Below, piece by piece: positions 9,156 through 19,224 of a stretch of DNA of 55,266 nucleotides. Origin of the DNA: Chitinophagales bacterium (GTDB taxonomy: Bacteria; Bacteroidota; Bacteroidia; Chitinophagales; LD1); contig JAEUUZ010000040.1 in assembly GCA_016786765.1 (NCBI GenBank), positions 1 through 55,266 of the forward strand, read 5' to 3'. The notes beneath the pieces were generated by a model. It was not told the DNA's origin. It saw only the letters and a program-made list of their open reading frames with translations, and made no database searches. The translations under genes were made by a program, and so were the position numbers. The stretch's first letter is position 1. The number at the start of each line of letters is the position of its first letter.

Positions 9156-11380
9156 TTCAACAATTGTTCCAGTGCATTGTCATACACTTTTTTCCAATTA
9201 TCTACTAAGCCCCATTTTTCGTTATCGACAGTAACTTGAAGTCCCTTTACTTCTCCTAACAAAGAAAACTCAGCATCAGATTTCAACATGAAACTAATAA
9301 AGTTGTTTTCTTTATTTGCAGGAACAGTAACTACAATTCGAGATTGAGATTCACCAAACAAATACGCATCTTTTCGGATTGATTCATCGGTTTCTATATT
9401 AAATCCCTTTCCGGATGTAATAGCAGACTCCAGTAAACAGGTAAATAATCCCCCTTCGGAAACATCATGCGCAGAAGCAACTAGATTCATTCGAATCAAG
9501 GCCTTAACAGCATTTTGAACCGATAATTCCTCGTCCAAATCAAAATGTGGTGTTGATGATTGCGTGATTTCAAAGAAGTTAACTAAATACTCTGAGGAAG
9601 AAATGTCTTCCCGCATCTCCCCTATCAAATAAATTTTATCGCCATCGTTTTTAAAGTCGAGCGACATAGAATGATACTTGTTATCTAATACCCCTAACAT
9701 ACCTATGGTAGGTGTAGGGAATACTGCTCCACCATCAGTAGATTGGTTATAGAAGCTTACATTGCCTCCGGTAACCGGTGTGCCAAAGGCCTCGCAAGCT
9801 TTGCCCATTCCTTTTATAGCATTCACAAATTGCCAATACACTTCCGGATTGTTTGGATTACCAAAATTCAAACAGTTCGTAACCCCTGATGGTTCTCCAC
9901 CGGAACATACAATGTTTCTGGCCGCTTCTGCTACTGCAATCTGAGCTCCAACAAAAGGATCAGCCCATACATAACGGGCATTACAATCTACTGTTACCGC
10001 TAAAGCTTTATTCGAATCCGGAATACGCACAATAGCAGCATCAGACGGATTATTAGTACTCATGTTGGCAATACCAACCATGGAGTCGTATTGCTCATAA
10101 ACCCACTTTTTAGAAGCAATATTAGGTAATGCAATTAAGGCTTCTGCTGTTTCTTTCAAGTCTTCAGGCATAACCGTTGAGTGCAAATCAAAATGTTTAT
10201 TCCCTGCATAATATACTGCTTCACGGTATTCACGATCATACACCGGAGCGCCACCACCCAACACTAACGATTCTGCCGGAACTTTGGCCATCAAAGTGCC
10301 ATTCATGTAATATTCCAACACCCCTGAATCATTAACTTCACCGATTTGTGTGCAATTCAAATCCCACTTATCAAAAACCGCTTTAACTGCAGCCTCTTTG
10401 CCCTTCTCCACCACAATTAACATTCGCTCTTGCGATTCGGATAACAAGATTTCCCATGCTTTCATATTGGCTTGACGAGTAGGCACTTTATCTAAATGGA
10501 TGACCATTCCTGAATTACCTTTTGCACTCATTTCAGAAGTAGAACATGTAATTCCGGCAGCGCCCATATCTTGCATTCCCACAACAGCACCGGTTTTAAT
10601 CACTTCTAATGAAGCTTCCAACAATAATTTTTCTTGGAATGGGTCACCCACTTGAACTGCAGGCAAATCGTTCACAGAATCTTTTGTTATATCTTTTGAA
10701 GCAAATGCAGCACCATGAATTCCATCCTTTCCGGTTGAAGAACCTACAATAAACACCGGGTTTCCATTGCCTTTAGCAATAGCAGATACTACTTCATCGG
10801 TTTTTACAATGCCTACCGACATGGCGTTTACCAACGGATTTGTTTGATAAACGCTGTCAAAGTATACTTCTCCTGCTACTGTTGGAACTCCAAAGGCATT
10901 GCCATAATCGCCAATACCTTTAACCACTCCTTTCAACAAGTATTTTGTTCTGTCATTCGCTAAATCGCCAAAACGCAAAGAGTTCAATGCGGCTATTGGA
11001 CGTGCGCCCATGGTGAAAATATCGCGATGAATACCCCCAACTCCCGTTGCTGCTCCTTGATACGGCTCTAAAGCGGATGGGTGATTATGCGATTCAATTT
11101 TAAACGCGCACGCTAATCCTTCGCCTAAATCTACCAATCCTGCATTCTCCTCGCCAGCTTCAACCAACAAATGCTTGCCTTTACGAGGCAATGTTTTCAA
11201 CCACTTGATGGAATTTTTATACGAGCAGTGTTCACTCCACATGACCGAATAAATCGACAACTCAGTAAAATTAGGGGTTCTACCCAATACACCTTCAATT
11301 TTTTGAAACTCTTCCGCACTAAGACCTAGTGTTTTCGCTTGTTCTACAGTGGCTGTAGTTAATGAAGCATCTGCTGACAT
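9149..11380 (-). CDS. purL: Phosphoribosylformylglycinamidine synthase subunit PurL
   Basis: PurL converts FGAR plus glutamine-derived ammonia and ATP to FGAM in purine synthesis. At 743 residues it is the short form, which works with separate PurQ and PurS subunits; neither is in this window. Diagnostic segments are [10 protein letters not shown] near the N-terminus, the glycine-rich [12 protein letters not shown], and E-S-Q-E-R-M. The start is the ATG at 11380, with a TATTTTTG -7-like box on the minus strand at 11404-11397. Its stop overlaps the convergent rarA end. Confidence 0.96.
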   Translation of the reverse strand: MSADASLTTATVEQAKTLGLSAEEFQKIEGVLGRTPNFTELSIYSVMWSEHCSYKNSIKWLKTLPRKGKHLLVEAGEENAGLVDLGEGLACAFKIESHNHPSALEPYQGAATGVGGIHRDIFTMGARPIAALNSLRFGDLANDRTKYLLKGVVKGIGDYGNAFGVPTVAGEVYFDSVYQTNPLVNAMSVGIVKTDEVVSAIAKGNGNPVFIVGSSTGKDGIHGAAFASKDITKDSVNDLPAVQVGDPFQEKLLLEASLEVIKTGAVVGMQDMGAAGITCSTSEMSAKGNSGMVIHLDKVPTRQANMKAWEILLSESQERMLIVVEKGKEAAVKAVFDKWDLNCTQIGEVNDSGVLEYYMNGTLMAKVPAESLVLGGGAPVYDREYREAVYYAGNKHFDLHSTVMPEDLKETAEALIALPNIASKKWVYEQYDSMVGIANMSTNNPSDAAIVRIPDSNKALAVTVDCNARYVWADPFVGAQIAVAEAARNIVCSGGEPSGVTNCLNFGNPNNPEVYWQFVNAIKGMGKACEAFGTPVTGGNVSFYNQSTDGGAVFPTPTIGMLGVLDNKYHSMSLDFKNDGDKIYLIGEMREDISSSEYLVNFFEITQSSTPHFDLDEELSVQNAVKALIRMNLVASAHDVSEGGLFTCLLESAITSGKGFNIETDESIRKDAYLFGESQSRIVVTVPANKENNFISFMLKSDAEFSLLGEVKGLQVTVDNEKWGLVDNWKKVYDNALEQLLNQ

Positions 11381-11459
11381 TCGTTGTAATTTTGTGCAAA
11401 AATAACTTTAAAGTTGGCTTGAAACAGATGCGTTGACAACTTTTTTATGCAATGGCTGA

Positions 11460-13100
11460 TTATCGTTTCTCCACCCGTTGTATGTCATAATATTTCGCTC
11501 CTCGAATGCGCAGCAAATAAGCTCCTGCATTGAGGTTTTCCGCATTAATAGTAACCAATTGCGATGGATTATTTTGCAATCGGACAACTTGAGTTAAGGC
11601 CAAACGTCCGGAAAAATCATACAATTCAGCAATTAGTTCAGCTTCATTAGGTTGCTGAACAAAAACATTCAACTCTTTTTGAAATGGAATAGGAAACACC
11701 TCCTGCCGTTCACTATTAACTGTACCACCTTTTAAATAATCGTCAATCAAAAAATAGGCTACCGCCAAATCCGGAATGCCGTAACCTAACTGATTGGTTG
11801 GATATTTGAATAAATGAGCCGATTTGCGGATGGCATCCATAATCACCAAATTAGAAACAGATGGATAAGCTTGCCGTAAACAAACTGCCCCCCCTGCCAT
11901 TACCGGACAAGAAAATGAAGTGCCATTAGAAGCCATCACTTGCCCACCGGCATCAAAAACAGCCGTTCCCGCACCTTGTGCACAAACATCAGGCTTAACT
12001 CTTCCTGATGCATTGGGACCAAAACTGCTAAATTTTGCTATTTCGCCTTTCCCATCTACTGCACCTATCGCTAATATACTATCGGCATCTGCCGGAGCCC
12101 CAATATAATACCAAGGCTTTGCGCCTTCATTTCCTGCACTATTCAACACAATTATGCCTAATCGAGCGGCAATATTCGAAGCAATGGTTATGGGCGTTTT
12201 GTTCCCTGTTAAATCCGAATACGTGTGATTGCCTACGTTGCCATCAAAAGTAGTGTAGCCTAAAGATGTAGAAAACACCTCTGCGCCAATACTGTCAGCC
12301 ACTTCAGCACCATAAGCCCAATTGTATTCTTCTTGAAGAGTTTCAGCGCCATTTTCTTCGGTCCGCAAAAGAAAAAAACTGGCATTAGGACTAGTACCAA
12401 CCATTTTACCGGGTGAATTGGCCGCTAAACAAGACAGTGTTGATGTGCCATGCGTCCCGTCATTAAACACATTTTCATTACCATCTACAATATCACGAGC
12501 CCCAATAAATCGGGCCGTAGTTAACAAACTGTCGAATCCTATAATATTCTGTGCATTAAAACATCCGTTATCAAAATGCCCCACAATTACACCATCGCCT
12601 TTAAATCCGCGTTTGTGAAGAAAATCAACATGTATCATTTGGTTTTGTACTGTTGCTGAACCATAATATTCATCTGCATCAAAATCAGCAAATGAACCGG
12701 CTACTAATGTTTCAAACTTTGAATCTGTTTTAGCCATGCTTTTCGGTGCACTTTTGAGGGCATTCACCGCAACTACAAATGGCAATTGTTTTATCTTAAG
12801 TACATCCGTTTCTGATGCGTCCAAAACCACGCAGTTCAGCCATTTTAAAGCGTAATTCACTTGGGTAGCATATTGTCCTAATACAGTTAAATAGGTGGAT
12901 GAAACCGGCAAATCAGTTTCCGTTATCGGGATATTTTGCCGAATTCTACGTGCAATGGCGCTTTTAGACAGAAAATCTTCAGGATGGTAAATCGAAAACG
13001 CACTACCCGATTTATCTTTTAAGTAAATAGCATAAGTATCTGCTTTGGTACTTAAAGTATAGAAGGCATAAAGTGCAAACAGAAAAGTTCTAAGGGCCAT
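11460..13100 (-). CDS. Subtilisin-like S8 serine protease with type A T9SS sorting domain
   Basis: This 546-residue secreted protease has an N-terminal signal sequence (cleavage near residue 20) and a short propeptide-like region. The S8 catalytic domain follows, with Asp about 177 (G-H-F-D-N-G), His about 217 (N-D-G-T-H-G-T), oxyanion Asn about 324 (S-A-G-N-E-G) and Ser about 395 (S-N-G-T-S-F-S-C-P). All catalytic residues are present, so it is probably active. The C-terminus (about 465-546) is a type A T9SS sorting domain (L-N-A-G-A-Y-L-L-R-I-R). It is last in the minus-strand operon mnmA, lipoprotein, protease, overlapping the lipoprotein gene by 11 bp. The substrate is unknown. Confidence 0.92.
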   Translation of the reverse strand: MALRTFLFALYAFYTLSTKADTYAIYLKDKSGSAFSIYHPEDFLSKSAIARRIRQNIPITETDLPVSSTYLTVLGQYATQVNYALKWLNCVVLDASETDVLKIKQLPFVVAVNALKSAPKSMAKTDSKFETLVAGSFADFDADEYYGSATVQNQMIHVDFLHKRGFKGDGVIVGHFDNGCFNAQNIIGFDSLLTTARFIGARDIVDGNENVFNDGTHGTSTLSCLAANSPGKMVGTSPNASFFLLRTEENGAETLQEEYNWAYGAEVADSIGAEVFSTSLGYTTFDGNVGNHTYSDLTGNKTPITIASNIAARLGIIVLNSAGNEGAKPWYYIGAPADADSILAIGAVDGKGEIAKFSSFGPNASGRVKPDVCAQGAGTAVFDAGGQVMASNGTSFSCPVMAGGAVCLRQAYPSVSNLVIMDAIRKSAHLFKYPTNQLGYGIPDLAVAYFLIDDYLKGGTVNSERQEVFPIPFQKELNVFVQQPNEAELIAELYDFSGRLALTQVVRLQNNPSQLVTINAENLNAGAYLLRIRGAKYYDIQRVEKR

Positions 13101-13851
13101 AACTATTCACTTTCATAATTACATGATCGCCATTGGCCTTGAAGGGATTCGACCAGGAAGAAACAACATCTTGTTTGTTTATAAGTAAAAACTCTTTGAA
13201 TACTAATCCTACATTTTTAGCATAAATCTCTTTACTTAATTTCTTATCAATTAAGTTTTCTTCATCCACTTGAGATACAAACAGACACTCGGTAAAATTG
13301 TTCAAACCAATTGTGGCAGGTGTTCCGATGGCGGTATAATGATAGTTCCAATTCAAGTATAGTTTAAACACATTCGAATCGGTTGCCGGTACATATTTAT
13401 TGCCGTTCCAATATACATCGGCTGTTGGAGGAAAAATCAATTTTACAAAACGCAAATCATCTTCCTGCCGCTCAAATGTAGTTGCTGTAGTTAGTCCGTA
13501 CCATACCTTCCACAAACGCCATGTTGCGGTGGCATCATTTCTTCTGAACAATTCAAACCGATAATTCAAACGACCCGCATTATCATAAAAAGTATCTGTA
13601 ATTTTTTCCATCTGTTGAAAACGAAACGAATCTACCTGCTGAGTGCTAGGATTAATGAAATTGTAGTGCAATGAATCTACATCAAAAATCGTATAGCGAC
13701 CCACCTCTAGTGGCTGATAGGCATATTGCTTATCTGCTAATACATCGTCATAGGAACTGTTCTTACAAGCTGAAAAGAAAAACAACATTGCCAATACAAA
13801 GCTAAGTTGCAAAATCAGTTTCCTCGAATTGTTCTTATGAAAATGAGCCAT
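13090..13851 (-). CDS. Hypothetical lipoprotein upstream of the subtilase
   Basis: The 253-residue protein has a lipoprotein signal peptide with lipobox F-F-S-A-C (Cys about 29), so it is predicted to be membrane-anchored in the envelope. No catalytic motif is recognised. The mature part is soluble and rich in aromatic residues. It lies 2 bp after mnmA and overlaps the protease start by 11 bp, a tight arrangement suggesting translational coupling with the protease. A role as partner or chaperone of the protease is only inference from position. Confidence 0.8.
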   Translation of the reverse strand: MAHFHKNNSRKLILQLSFVLAMLFFFSACKNSSYDDVLADKQYAYQPLEVGRYTIFDVDSLHYNFINPSTQQVDSFRFQQMEKITDTFYDNAGRLNYRFELFRRNDATATWRLWKVWYGLTTATTFERQEDDLRFVKLIFPPTADVYWNGNKYVPATDSNVFKLYLNWNYHYTAIGTPATIGLNNFTECLFVSQVDEENLIDKKLSKEIYAKNVGLVFKEFLLINKQDVVSSWSNPFKANGDHVIMKVNSYGP

Positions 13852-13853
13852 GC

Positions 13854-14963
13854 TTATTTCTTTTCTATGTTGAAGTTAGAAAAAATTACGCCACCACCAA
13901 GAACGTCATCCCCTTCGTAGAAAACAGCCGACTGTCCGGGTGCAATAGCCGAAACTTCGGTTTGAAATTCCACTTTTATTCGGTCGTCCTTTTGGAATAA
14001 AACACTTGATTCTCCATCATGTTTATACCGAACCTTCGTAATGGCCGGCATCCCATCTTCAATTTGTGCATATTTTTGCAAATTGAGTTTACCTACCCAC
14101 ATACCAGTTCGCATCAAATCTTGCTCCTCTCCTAACACAACAGTATTGGTTTCGGGAATAATTTCTGTTACAAATACCGGTTTACCGAATGCAAGGCCTA
14201 ACCCTTTTCTTTGGCCAATTGTATAAAATGGATAACCCTGATGTTTGCCCAAAATTTTTCCATGAGTATCAACAAAGTTCCCTCCTGCAACAGCAACTTC
14301 CAAATCAGGCATTTTTCGCTTTAAGAAACCCCGATAGTCGTTATCGGGAACAAAACAGATTTCGTAGCTCTCCGCTTTATTGGCAATATCTATGTAACCC
14401 ATATCTCTAGCCATTTGCTTAATATCCGGCTTATGGTAATGCCCCATGGGGAACATGGTTCTGCTCAAGCAATCTTGAGCAATACCCCATAAAACATAAG
14501 ATTGGTCTTTGTTTAAGTCTAATCCCTTCGATATAACAAAGCGTTCGTTTTCTTTTCTAATTTTTGCATAATGGCCTGTTGCAATGAACTCACAATCCAA
14601 CGCATCTGCACGCTTGAGTAGGGCTTCCCATTTAATATATGTATTGCAAAGTACGCATGGGTTGGGCGTTCGTCCGGCTAAATACTCATCAACAAAATTA
14701 TTGATTACAAAATCGCCAAACTCTTCTCTAATATCAATAATAAAATGACTGAAACCCAAATCAACTGCAACACTCCGAGCATCATTGATAGAATCAAGTG
14801 AACAACAACCGGTTTCTTTTTTACTGCCTCCGCTATTCGCATAATCCCAAGTTTTCATAGTAATGCCAATCACTTCATACCCTTGCTCATGGAGCATCAC
14901 TGCAGCAACAGTACTGTCAATACCTCCACTCATAGCCACTAATACTTTCCCCTTTTTGCTCAT
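13854..14963 (-). CDS. mnmA: tRNA-specific 2-thiouridylase MnmA
   Basis: MnmA thiolates U34 of Lys, Glu and Gln tRNAs. The PP-loop S-G-G-I-D-S-T is at the N-terminus. The two catalytic cysteines are in N-P-C-V-L-C-N and Y-E-I-C-F-V-P, and the C-terminal beta-barrel region (G-Q-R-K-G-L-G) is complete. The frame extends to 14981, but ATG 14963 (M-S-K-K-G-K-V-L-V) is the family start and lies exactly 4 nt after a -7 box. It heads the operon with the lipoprotein and subtilase; the functional link is unclear. Confidence 0.95.
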   Translation of the reverse strand: MSKKGKVLVAMSGGIDSTVAAVMLHEQGYEVIGITMKTWDYANSGGSKKETGCCSLDSINDARSVAVDLGFSHFIIDIREEFGDFVINNFVDEYLAGRTPNPCVLCNTYIKWEALLKRADALDCEFIATGHYAKIRKENERFVISKGLDLNKDQSYVLWGIAQDCLSRTMFPMGHYHKPDIKQMARDMGYIDIANKAESYEICFVPDNDYRGFLKRKMPDLEVAVAGGNFVDTHGKILGKHQGYPFYTIGQRKGLGLAFGKPVFVTEIIPETNTVVLGEEQDLMRTGMWVGKLNLQKYAQIEDGMPAITKVRYKHDGESSVLFQKDDRIKVEFQTEVSAIAPGQSAVFYEGDDVLGGGVIFSNFNIEKK

Positions 14964-14967
14964 GTGG

Positions 14968-14975
14968 CAAAGGTA
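14968..14975 (-). promoter_or_regulatory. -7 box immediately before mnmA
   Basis: On the minus strand TACCTTTG, an exact TAnnTTTG, ends 4 nt before the mnmA ATG. This spacing would place transcription initiation at or next to the start codon, giving a leaderless or near-leaderless mRNA. The -33 element is weak. Confidence 0.4.
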
Positions 14976-15123
14976 GTACAAAACACTAAGGTTAAAAGCG
15001 AAAAGTTTAATCTATTTGAATTCATAACAAGTTGAATTGTAAAAAAATGCAAAAGGGTTAAACTACTCCAACGGGGTATTATCTAACCGCTAGAAACGAT
15101 TTTCAAATATTAAAAATAAAACA

Positions 15124-15444
15124 ATGAGAAAGCTAATTTTTGCGACCATTTTAGGAGCAACGATAACATTAAGTGCACAAGCAGCTACACCTCGTACTGA
15201 AAATAAAACTCAATATGAGCAAGGACGAAAAAACCATGACTATAAAAAGAATGATTGGGAAAGACATAAATCGTCAAGATATGATGCCAAAAAATCGGAC
15301 TTTAAACACGAACAATGGAAGCGGAATTCAAAAGGCAAAATGCGACACAATGATAGTGACCGTAGGCGATGTAGAAACGAATATCGCCATAACCCAACGG
15401 ATCACCGCAAACAATACCATTACGTGCATTGTACACGAAAATAA
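15124..15444 (+). CDS. Small basic secreted protein of unknown function
   Basis: The 106-residue protein begins with a clear signal peptide (M-R-K-L-I-F-A-T-I-L-G, cleavage after A-Q-A near residue 20). The mature part is very hydrophilic, rich in Lys, Arg, His and Tyr with regular aromatic/basic spacing, and ends in C-T-R-K. No family is recognised. A longer overlapping frame (15173-15547) runs through the terminator and has no signal peptide, so this frame is preferred. It is followed directly by an intrinsic terminator, consistent with a single-gene transcript. Confidence 0.65.
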   Translation: MRKLIFATILGATITLSAQAATPRTENKTQYEQGRKNHDYKKNDWERHKSSRYDAKKSDFKHEQWKRNSKGKMRHNDSDRRRCRNEYRHNPTDHRKQYHYVHCTRK

Positions 15445-15467
15445 CATGAGCAAAAAGAGAACAACAA

Positions 15468-15504
15468 AAAAGCGGAGGACTTTATGGTTCTCCGCTTTTA
15501 ATTT
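15468..15504 (+). terminator. Intrinsic terminator after the small basic protein
   Basis: A 10-bp perfect stem (AAAAGCGGAG / CTCCGCTTTT) with a 12-nt loop is followed by a T-rich tract. The palindromic A/T flanks allow bidirectional action. Confidence 0.75.
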
Positions 15505-16078
15505 TGTACTATGTCAATTAAGAATCCCAAAAAAAATGACTTACTAAAGACTAGTAAATCATTTATAGCGGGTGAAAAAAAAATACCCCGTGACGAAGAC
15601 CGAAGGCCTTCGCCAACGGGGGAAAAATATGTTTATTGTAAGACCGTTTTTGTTTTTATCAAAAGGATACAATTGAATTGGTATCATTTTTTGACACAAC
15701 AAAGATGAAAAGCTCATATCACAAAAACAAGCGTATTTCTACCTAATTTGAGCGCATTTCTACGGAAAATGCTTTTGCGTATTTCTACGGAATTTTTGCG
15801 TATTTCTACGGAATTTTATTTGACACCAATATCGCCAAAAGCTTCATACCTATTACATTATAACCATTTTGATAAAAATCAAAAAAATGAAACTATTTAC
15901 TTTTCAAAAAAAAGGCCTAGTTCGGCATAGTTTTTGTTAATAATTTCAAAATCAAAACTAACCCTATTTAACCCAATCGCTTACGAATAAAGAATCTTAG
16001 ACATTCTAACACTGCAACTAAACAATTCGATAATCGCAATTTTGTTTTTTTAAAAAATTATTGATTAATATTACGATG
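15505..16078 (+). other. Gene-poor interval between convergent gene ends
   Basis: I see no convincing gene here. A 65-codon open frame at 15511-15708 lacks a recognisable start context and protein character. The stretch holds a GC-rich hairpin at about 15586-15622 (CCCCGT...ACGGGG enclosing the palindrome CGAAGGCCTTCG), the phased repeat cluster at 15731-15815, and an AT-rich inverted repeat (TTTTGAT/ATCAAAA) near 15868-15885. Confidence 0.6.
15731..15815 (+). repeat. Four spaced copies of GCGTATTTCTACGG (iteron/operator-like)
   Basis: Copies begin at 15731, 15752, 15777 and 15798, so spacings are 21, 25 and 21 bp. Copies 3 and 4 are identical across GCGTATTTCTACGGAATTTT; copy 2 has one change (GCGC) and copy 1 diverges at its 3' end. 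Each core is an inverted repeat, CGTA-N4-TACG, as expected for a dimeric DNA-binding protein. Confidence 0.6.
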
Positions 16079-16154
16079 CTTTTCATAGTACGACCCATCA
16101 CTGGGTCGGGGTTTTACTCGAGAGGACGTTAGGGGTGACGTCCTCTCACTTTTT
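16079..16154 (+). repeat. Two-hairpin intergenic element, copy A
   Basis: Hairpin 1 is CGACCCA-TCAC-TGGGTCG. It is followed by GGGGTTTT and then hairpin 2, GAGAGGACGT / ACGTCCTCTC with an 8-nt loop, and a T-run. The same element occurs inverted at 40788-40866 with compensatory changes in hairpin 1. The T-run after hairpin 2 makes a terminator or the 3' end of a small RNA plausible. It lies 37 bp beyond the xerC stop, in antisense orientation to xerC. Confidence 0.65.
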
Positions 16155-16190
16155 TTACAGCATTTTTTTTTGAGATTGTATTATAAGAGA

Positions 16191-17078
16191 CTATTCGCCT
16201 TTGGGATGAGCTTTTTTGTAAACGTCTTTCAGTTTCTCAATGGTGTTATGGGTGTATACCTGAGTAGCCGCTAAATTTGAATGCCCAAGCAACTCCTTAA
16301 CTGCATTAATTTCGGCTCCATTATTGAGCAAATGGGTGGCAAAAGTATGCCGCAGCACATGCGGGCTTCGCTTATTTACGGTGGTAATCATCGATAAATA
16401 TTTCTTTACGATAGTATACACTTTTGATGGTGTTAGGGCTTTACCTTCTTTATTACAAATTAAATATTCACATGGTTCTCCATTATCCGATTTCACTTTT
16501 TGAAAAGAAGATATCGACAACAATAGTTCATTGTTCAATGGAATAATTCGCTCTTTCTTCCCCTTGCCAATTACTTTCAATTGCCCACCATAGCTATCAA
16601 TATCCTTATCTTTTACATTTAAGAGCTCAGACCTACGCATTCCTGTGGCATAAAGCATTTCAATAATCAATTTATCGCGAACACCATCAAATGAATCTTC
16701 AAATTCAATTTGCGTCAAAAGTGATTGCATTCCTTTTTGTTCAATAAAAACAGGAAGTTGCTTGGCCGATTTAGGAGAAATTACTTTCACCATTGGATTT
16801 TTTACAATAACTGTTTTCCGCATTAGAAACTTATAGTACGATTTAAGCGTTGAAATTTTACGATTAATGCTTCGTGCTAAAATTTTCTGTTCCATCAACG
16901 ACACCATCCAAGAGCGAATTTCAATATGACTCACATGGTCGATATTATCTTGCGAAAACCTGTCCTTCGCAAATAAGGCAAATTGTGCTAAATCCATTTC
17001 ATATGCCAATAAAGTATTGGGAGAATAGCGTTTCTCGTGTTGAATAAATTGAAGAAAAGCATGGACGTTTTCAGACAT
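16191..17078 (-). CDS. xerC: Tyrosine recombinase XerC
   Basis: The 295-residue protein has an N-terminal SAM-like core-binding domain (about 1-95) and a tyrosine recombinase catalytic domain. Catalytic residues are visible: first Arg in A-T-G-M-R-R-S-E-L, H-V-L-R-H-T-F-A-T-H with the second Arg, L-G-H-S-N-L, and nucleophile Tyr in Q-V-Y-T-H. Xer recombinases resolve chromosome dimers at dif. The C-terminus Y-K-K-A-H-P-K-G resembles Bacteroidota XerC rather than XerD. No att site or cargo genes flank it, so a housekeeping role is more likely than a mobile element. A TAGCTTTG box on the minus strand ends 4 nt before the ATG. Confidence 0.9.
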   Translation of the reverse strand: MSENVHAFLQFIQHEKRYSPNTLLAYEMDLAQFALFAKDRFSQDNIDHVSHIEIRSWMVSLMEQKILARSINRKISTLKSYYKFLMRKTVIVKNPMVKVISPKSAKQLPVFIEQKGMQSLLTQIEFEDSFDGVRDKLIIEMLYATGMRRSELLNVKDKDIDSYGGQLKVIGKGKKERIIPLNNELLLSISSFQKVKSDNGEPCEYLICNKEGKALTPSKVYTIVKKYLSMITTVNKRSPHVLRHTFATHLLNNGAEINAVKELLGHSNLAATQVYTHNTIEKLKDVYKKAHPKGE

Positions 17079-17277
17079 AATTCAAAGCTAATCACTAAAT
17101 GGCCAATCACTTAAATACAAAACGTGTATAAGTTTGAATTGTATATAAAATTCGTCAGGTAAACTATAGAAAAAGGCATTTTATAGAAAACGGACATTCA
17201 TTACTTTTTAAAAAGCAATTAAATACCTATATTACTTTACAAAATTTAACCAAAATCACAGAAAAACCATCATTTCC

Positions 17278-19150
17278 ATGTTAAACAATTTAAGGAACTG
17301 TTTCTGTGCATTTTTGCTCTTGTTTATCTATATTCTGCTCCCTCAACAATCTTTTGCCCAGAAAGTAGACTCAACAAAAGACGTAACTGCAAAACATCCT
17401 AAAGCAGCAAAAATTGTAAAGAATATCCTGTATGGCCTTTCTTTCCTTCATTACACCGATCGAAAGAAAGACCGAATATTAGATGGTGCAGAGGACTTCG
17501 AGCAATTTCGAGGAAAAAAGCTAAATGCAATCCACTACAGATCGTTAAAACCTTACGGTGTTTCCATTGAAAACCCCGATAGTCCGGTTACCAAAAAAGC
17601 AGCCAAATTTGCGAATGGCATTCATATTTCCACAAAACCAAAAGTTATTAGAAACGAAATTCTATTGCGTGTTGGGGATACCATTGACCCCCAAGTGATG
17701 TCGGATATGGAGCGGAATATATGGGATAAGAATATTTTCAAAGATCAGAAAATTACACTTGAAACTTTACCTGATGATACGAACCGGGTAAAGCATGAAT
17801 ATTGTCACACAAGATTTAATGAGTTGGAACATAGTAGATATCATTGGTATTAAGAGTGCAGCAATAGGTATTGAATTAAAAAACTTCCTAGGGCTATCGC
17901 AACATTGGAATAACTACATTTCGCTGAACTATAGAAAAGATAAACTATGGAGCTTTCATGGAGGATACGAATATCGAAATATAGCCTCTTCGCAAGTTTC
18001 CCTCAATCTCGATTATAATTACGATCCATTTGTAAAAGGATTAGAGTTTTATGTTGGTCGAAAATTCTATTCTTCGCAAACTAAATGGGCCGGCTATCTT
18101 TTCGCTAACCTGTATAAACAAAGCGCAAAAGAAAATAACTTCTTGGCCAGTGCTGTTCCAACAAATGTGCTTTTCAATGCACAAGCACTATGGTTTGCGA
18201 GAGCATACTCGCTTCCGTTTATAAAAATGCGCAAAGATCCTAACATGACTTACAAATTTATCATTAGTGCAAAATTCAACCGATTGCAGTATTTGGCTCG
18301 CCCCTTTACTAGAACTGCCGATAATGCCCAGTCTTTTATTAACGGGCATTCGTTTTTAGTAGGTGTTGGATTTGCACGATGGGATTATTTTGCAGAACAG
18401 AATGTAAACGAATTGGTAGCCACCGAATTTTTTACGAAAGGGTTTAACTCATCCTTTTTATGTGGTTTAGCGAATGATGAAGAAGTTGGAAATCGATACT
18501 ACACTGCATTCGTTGGAACATATGCCTACAAAATTCCAAACTTCGGATACTTTGCCCTTCGCGGAAAATGGGGTACTTATATAAAAAACGAAAAAGCACA
18601 GAATCAGGTATTAAATACCAGTTTGCTTTTCTACTCCAACATTATCAACTTTGGAAAAAAGATTTTTTTCCGCCAGTTTGTACGCGCCAATTTCAATCAG
18701 GGATGGAACTTTGCAGCTAATCAAGACCTTTTTCTAAATGACCAAAATGGTGGTGTACGGGGCATATTTCTTAACTTATTGCGAGGCGAACGCACATTCA
18801 GTGTAAGTATTGAACCGAATTTTTATGCGAAGTTCAAAGTAGTTGGATTCTCCGGTTCCGTGTTTGCCTTTGCCGATATAGCCATGGCAGGAAGCGGTGA
18901 AGGGAAATACTTCAACAAACTTATTCAGGGCTATGGTTTGGGATTGCGAGTTCGTAATTTGGGACTTGGTATCGATTACTTCGACTTAACGTTTGCTTAT
19001 TATCCTAACTTAAACGAAGCGAAGCAAAAAAATTGGAATGTATTGGGTAATTTTTCAAATTCCAGAAAAATCGGGAATTATTCGGGAACATTGTATGATA
19101 GCAAGACAATGATCTTCCAAAATGCACCGATAGATGATGCTGACATTTAA
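17278..19150 (+). pseudogene. BamA/TamA-like outer-membrane beta-barrel protein, frameshifted
   Basis: Two overlapping frames look like one gene. The first (17278-17853, 191 aa) has a signal peptide ending S-F-A-Q and a POTRA-like segment (V-I-R-N-E-I-L-L-R-V-G-D). It then runs into nonsense and stops. The second (open from 17792, first ATG 17795, to 19150) continues as a long outer-membrane barrel with alternating hydrophobic/aromatic strands and no signal peptide of its own. Identity should switch by +1 near 17790-17797, where N-R-V-K is followed in the other frame by N-I-V-T-Q-D-L. One inserted base would explain it. It may be a true inactivating mutation, a sequencing error, or rarely a functional frameshift. 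Confidence 0.8.
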
Positions 19151-19224
19151 TTTAACATCTTACACATTAAACCTTTTCATCAGTTGTTTATCTAATCCCC
19201 ATTACTTCACTTAAATTTATTGTT

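Noticed and set aside
15511..15708. 65-codon open frame after the terminator
   Set aside because: No signal peptide, domain or start context, and it spans a strong hairpin; treated as non-coding.
15840..16070. A dif site near xerC
   Set aside because: I found no convincing 28-bp dif-like sequence with paired Xer half-sites, and dif is not normally beside xerC.
16191..17078. XerC-type recombinase as the integrase of a mobile element
   Set aside because: No att repeats, cargo or excisionase nearby, and sequence features fit a housekeeping XerC; a link to the array 38 kb away is not supported.
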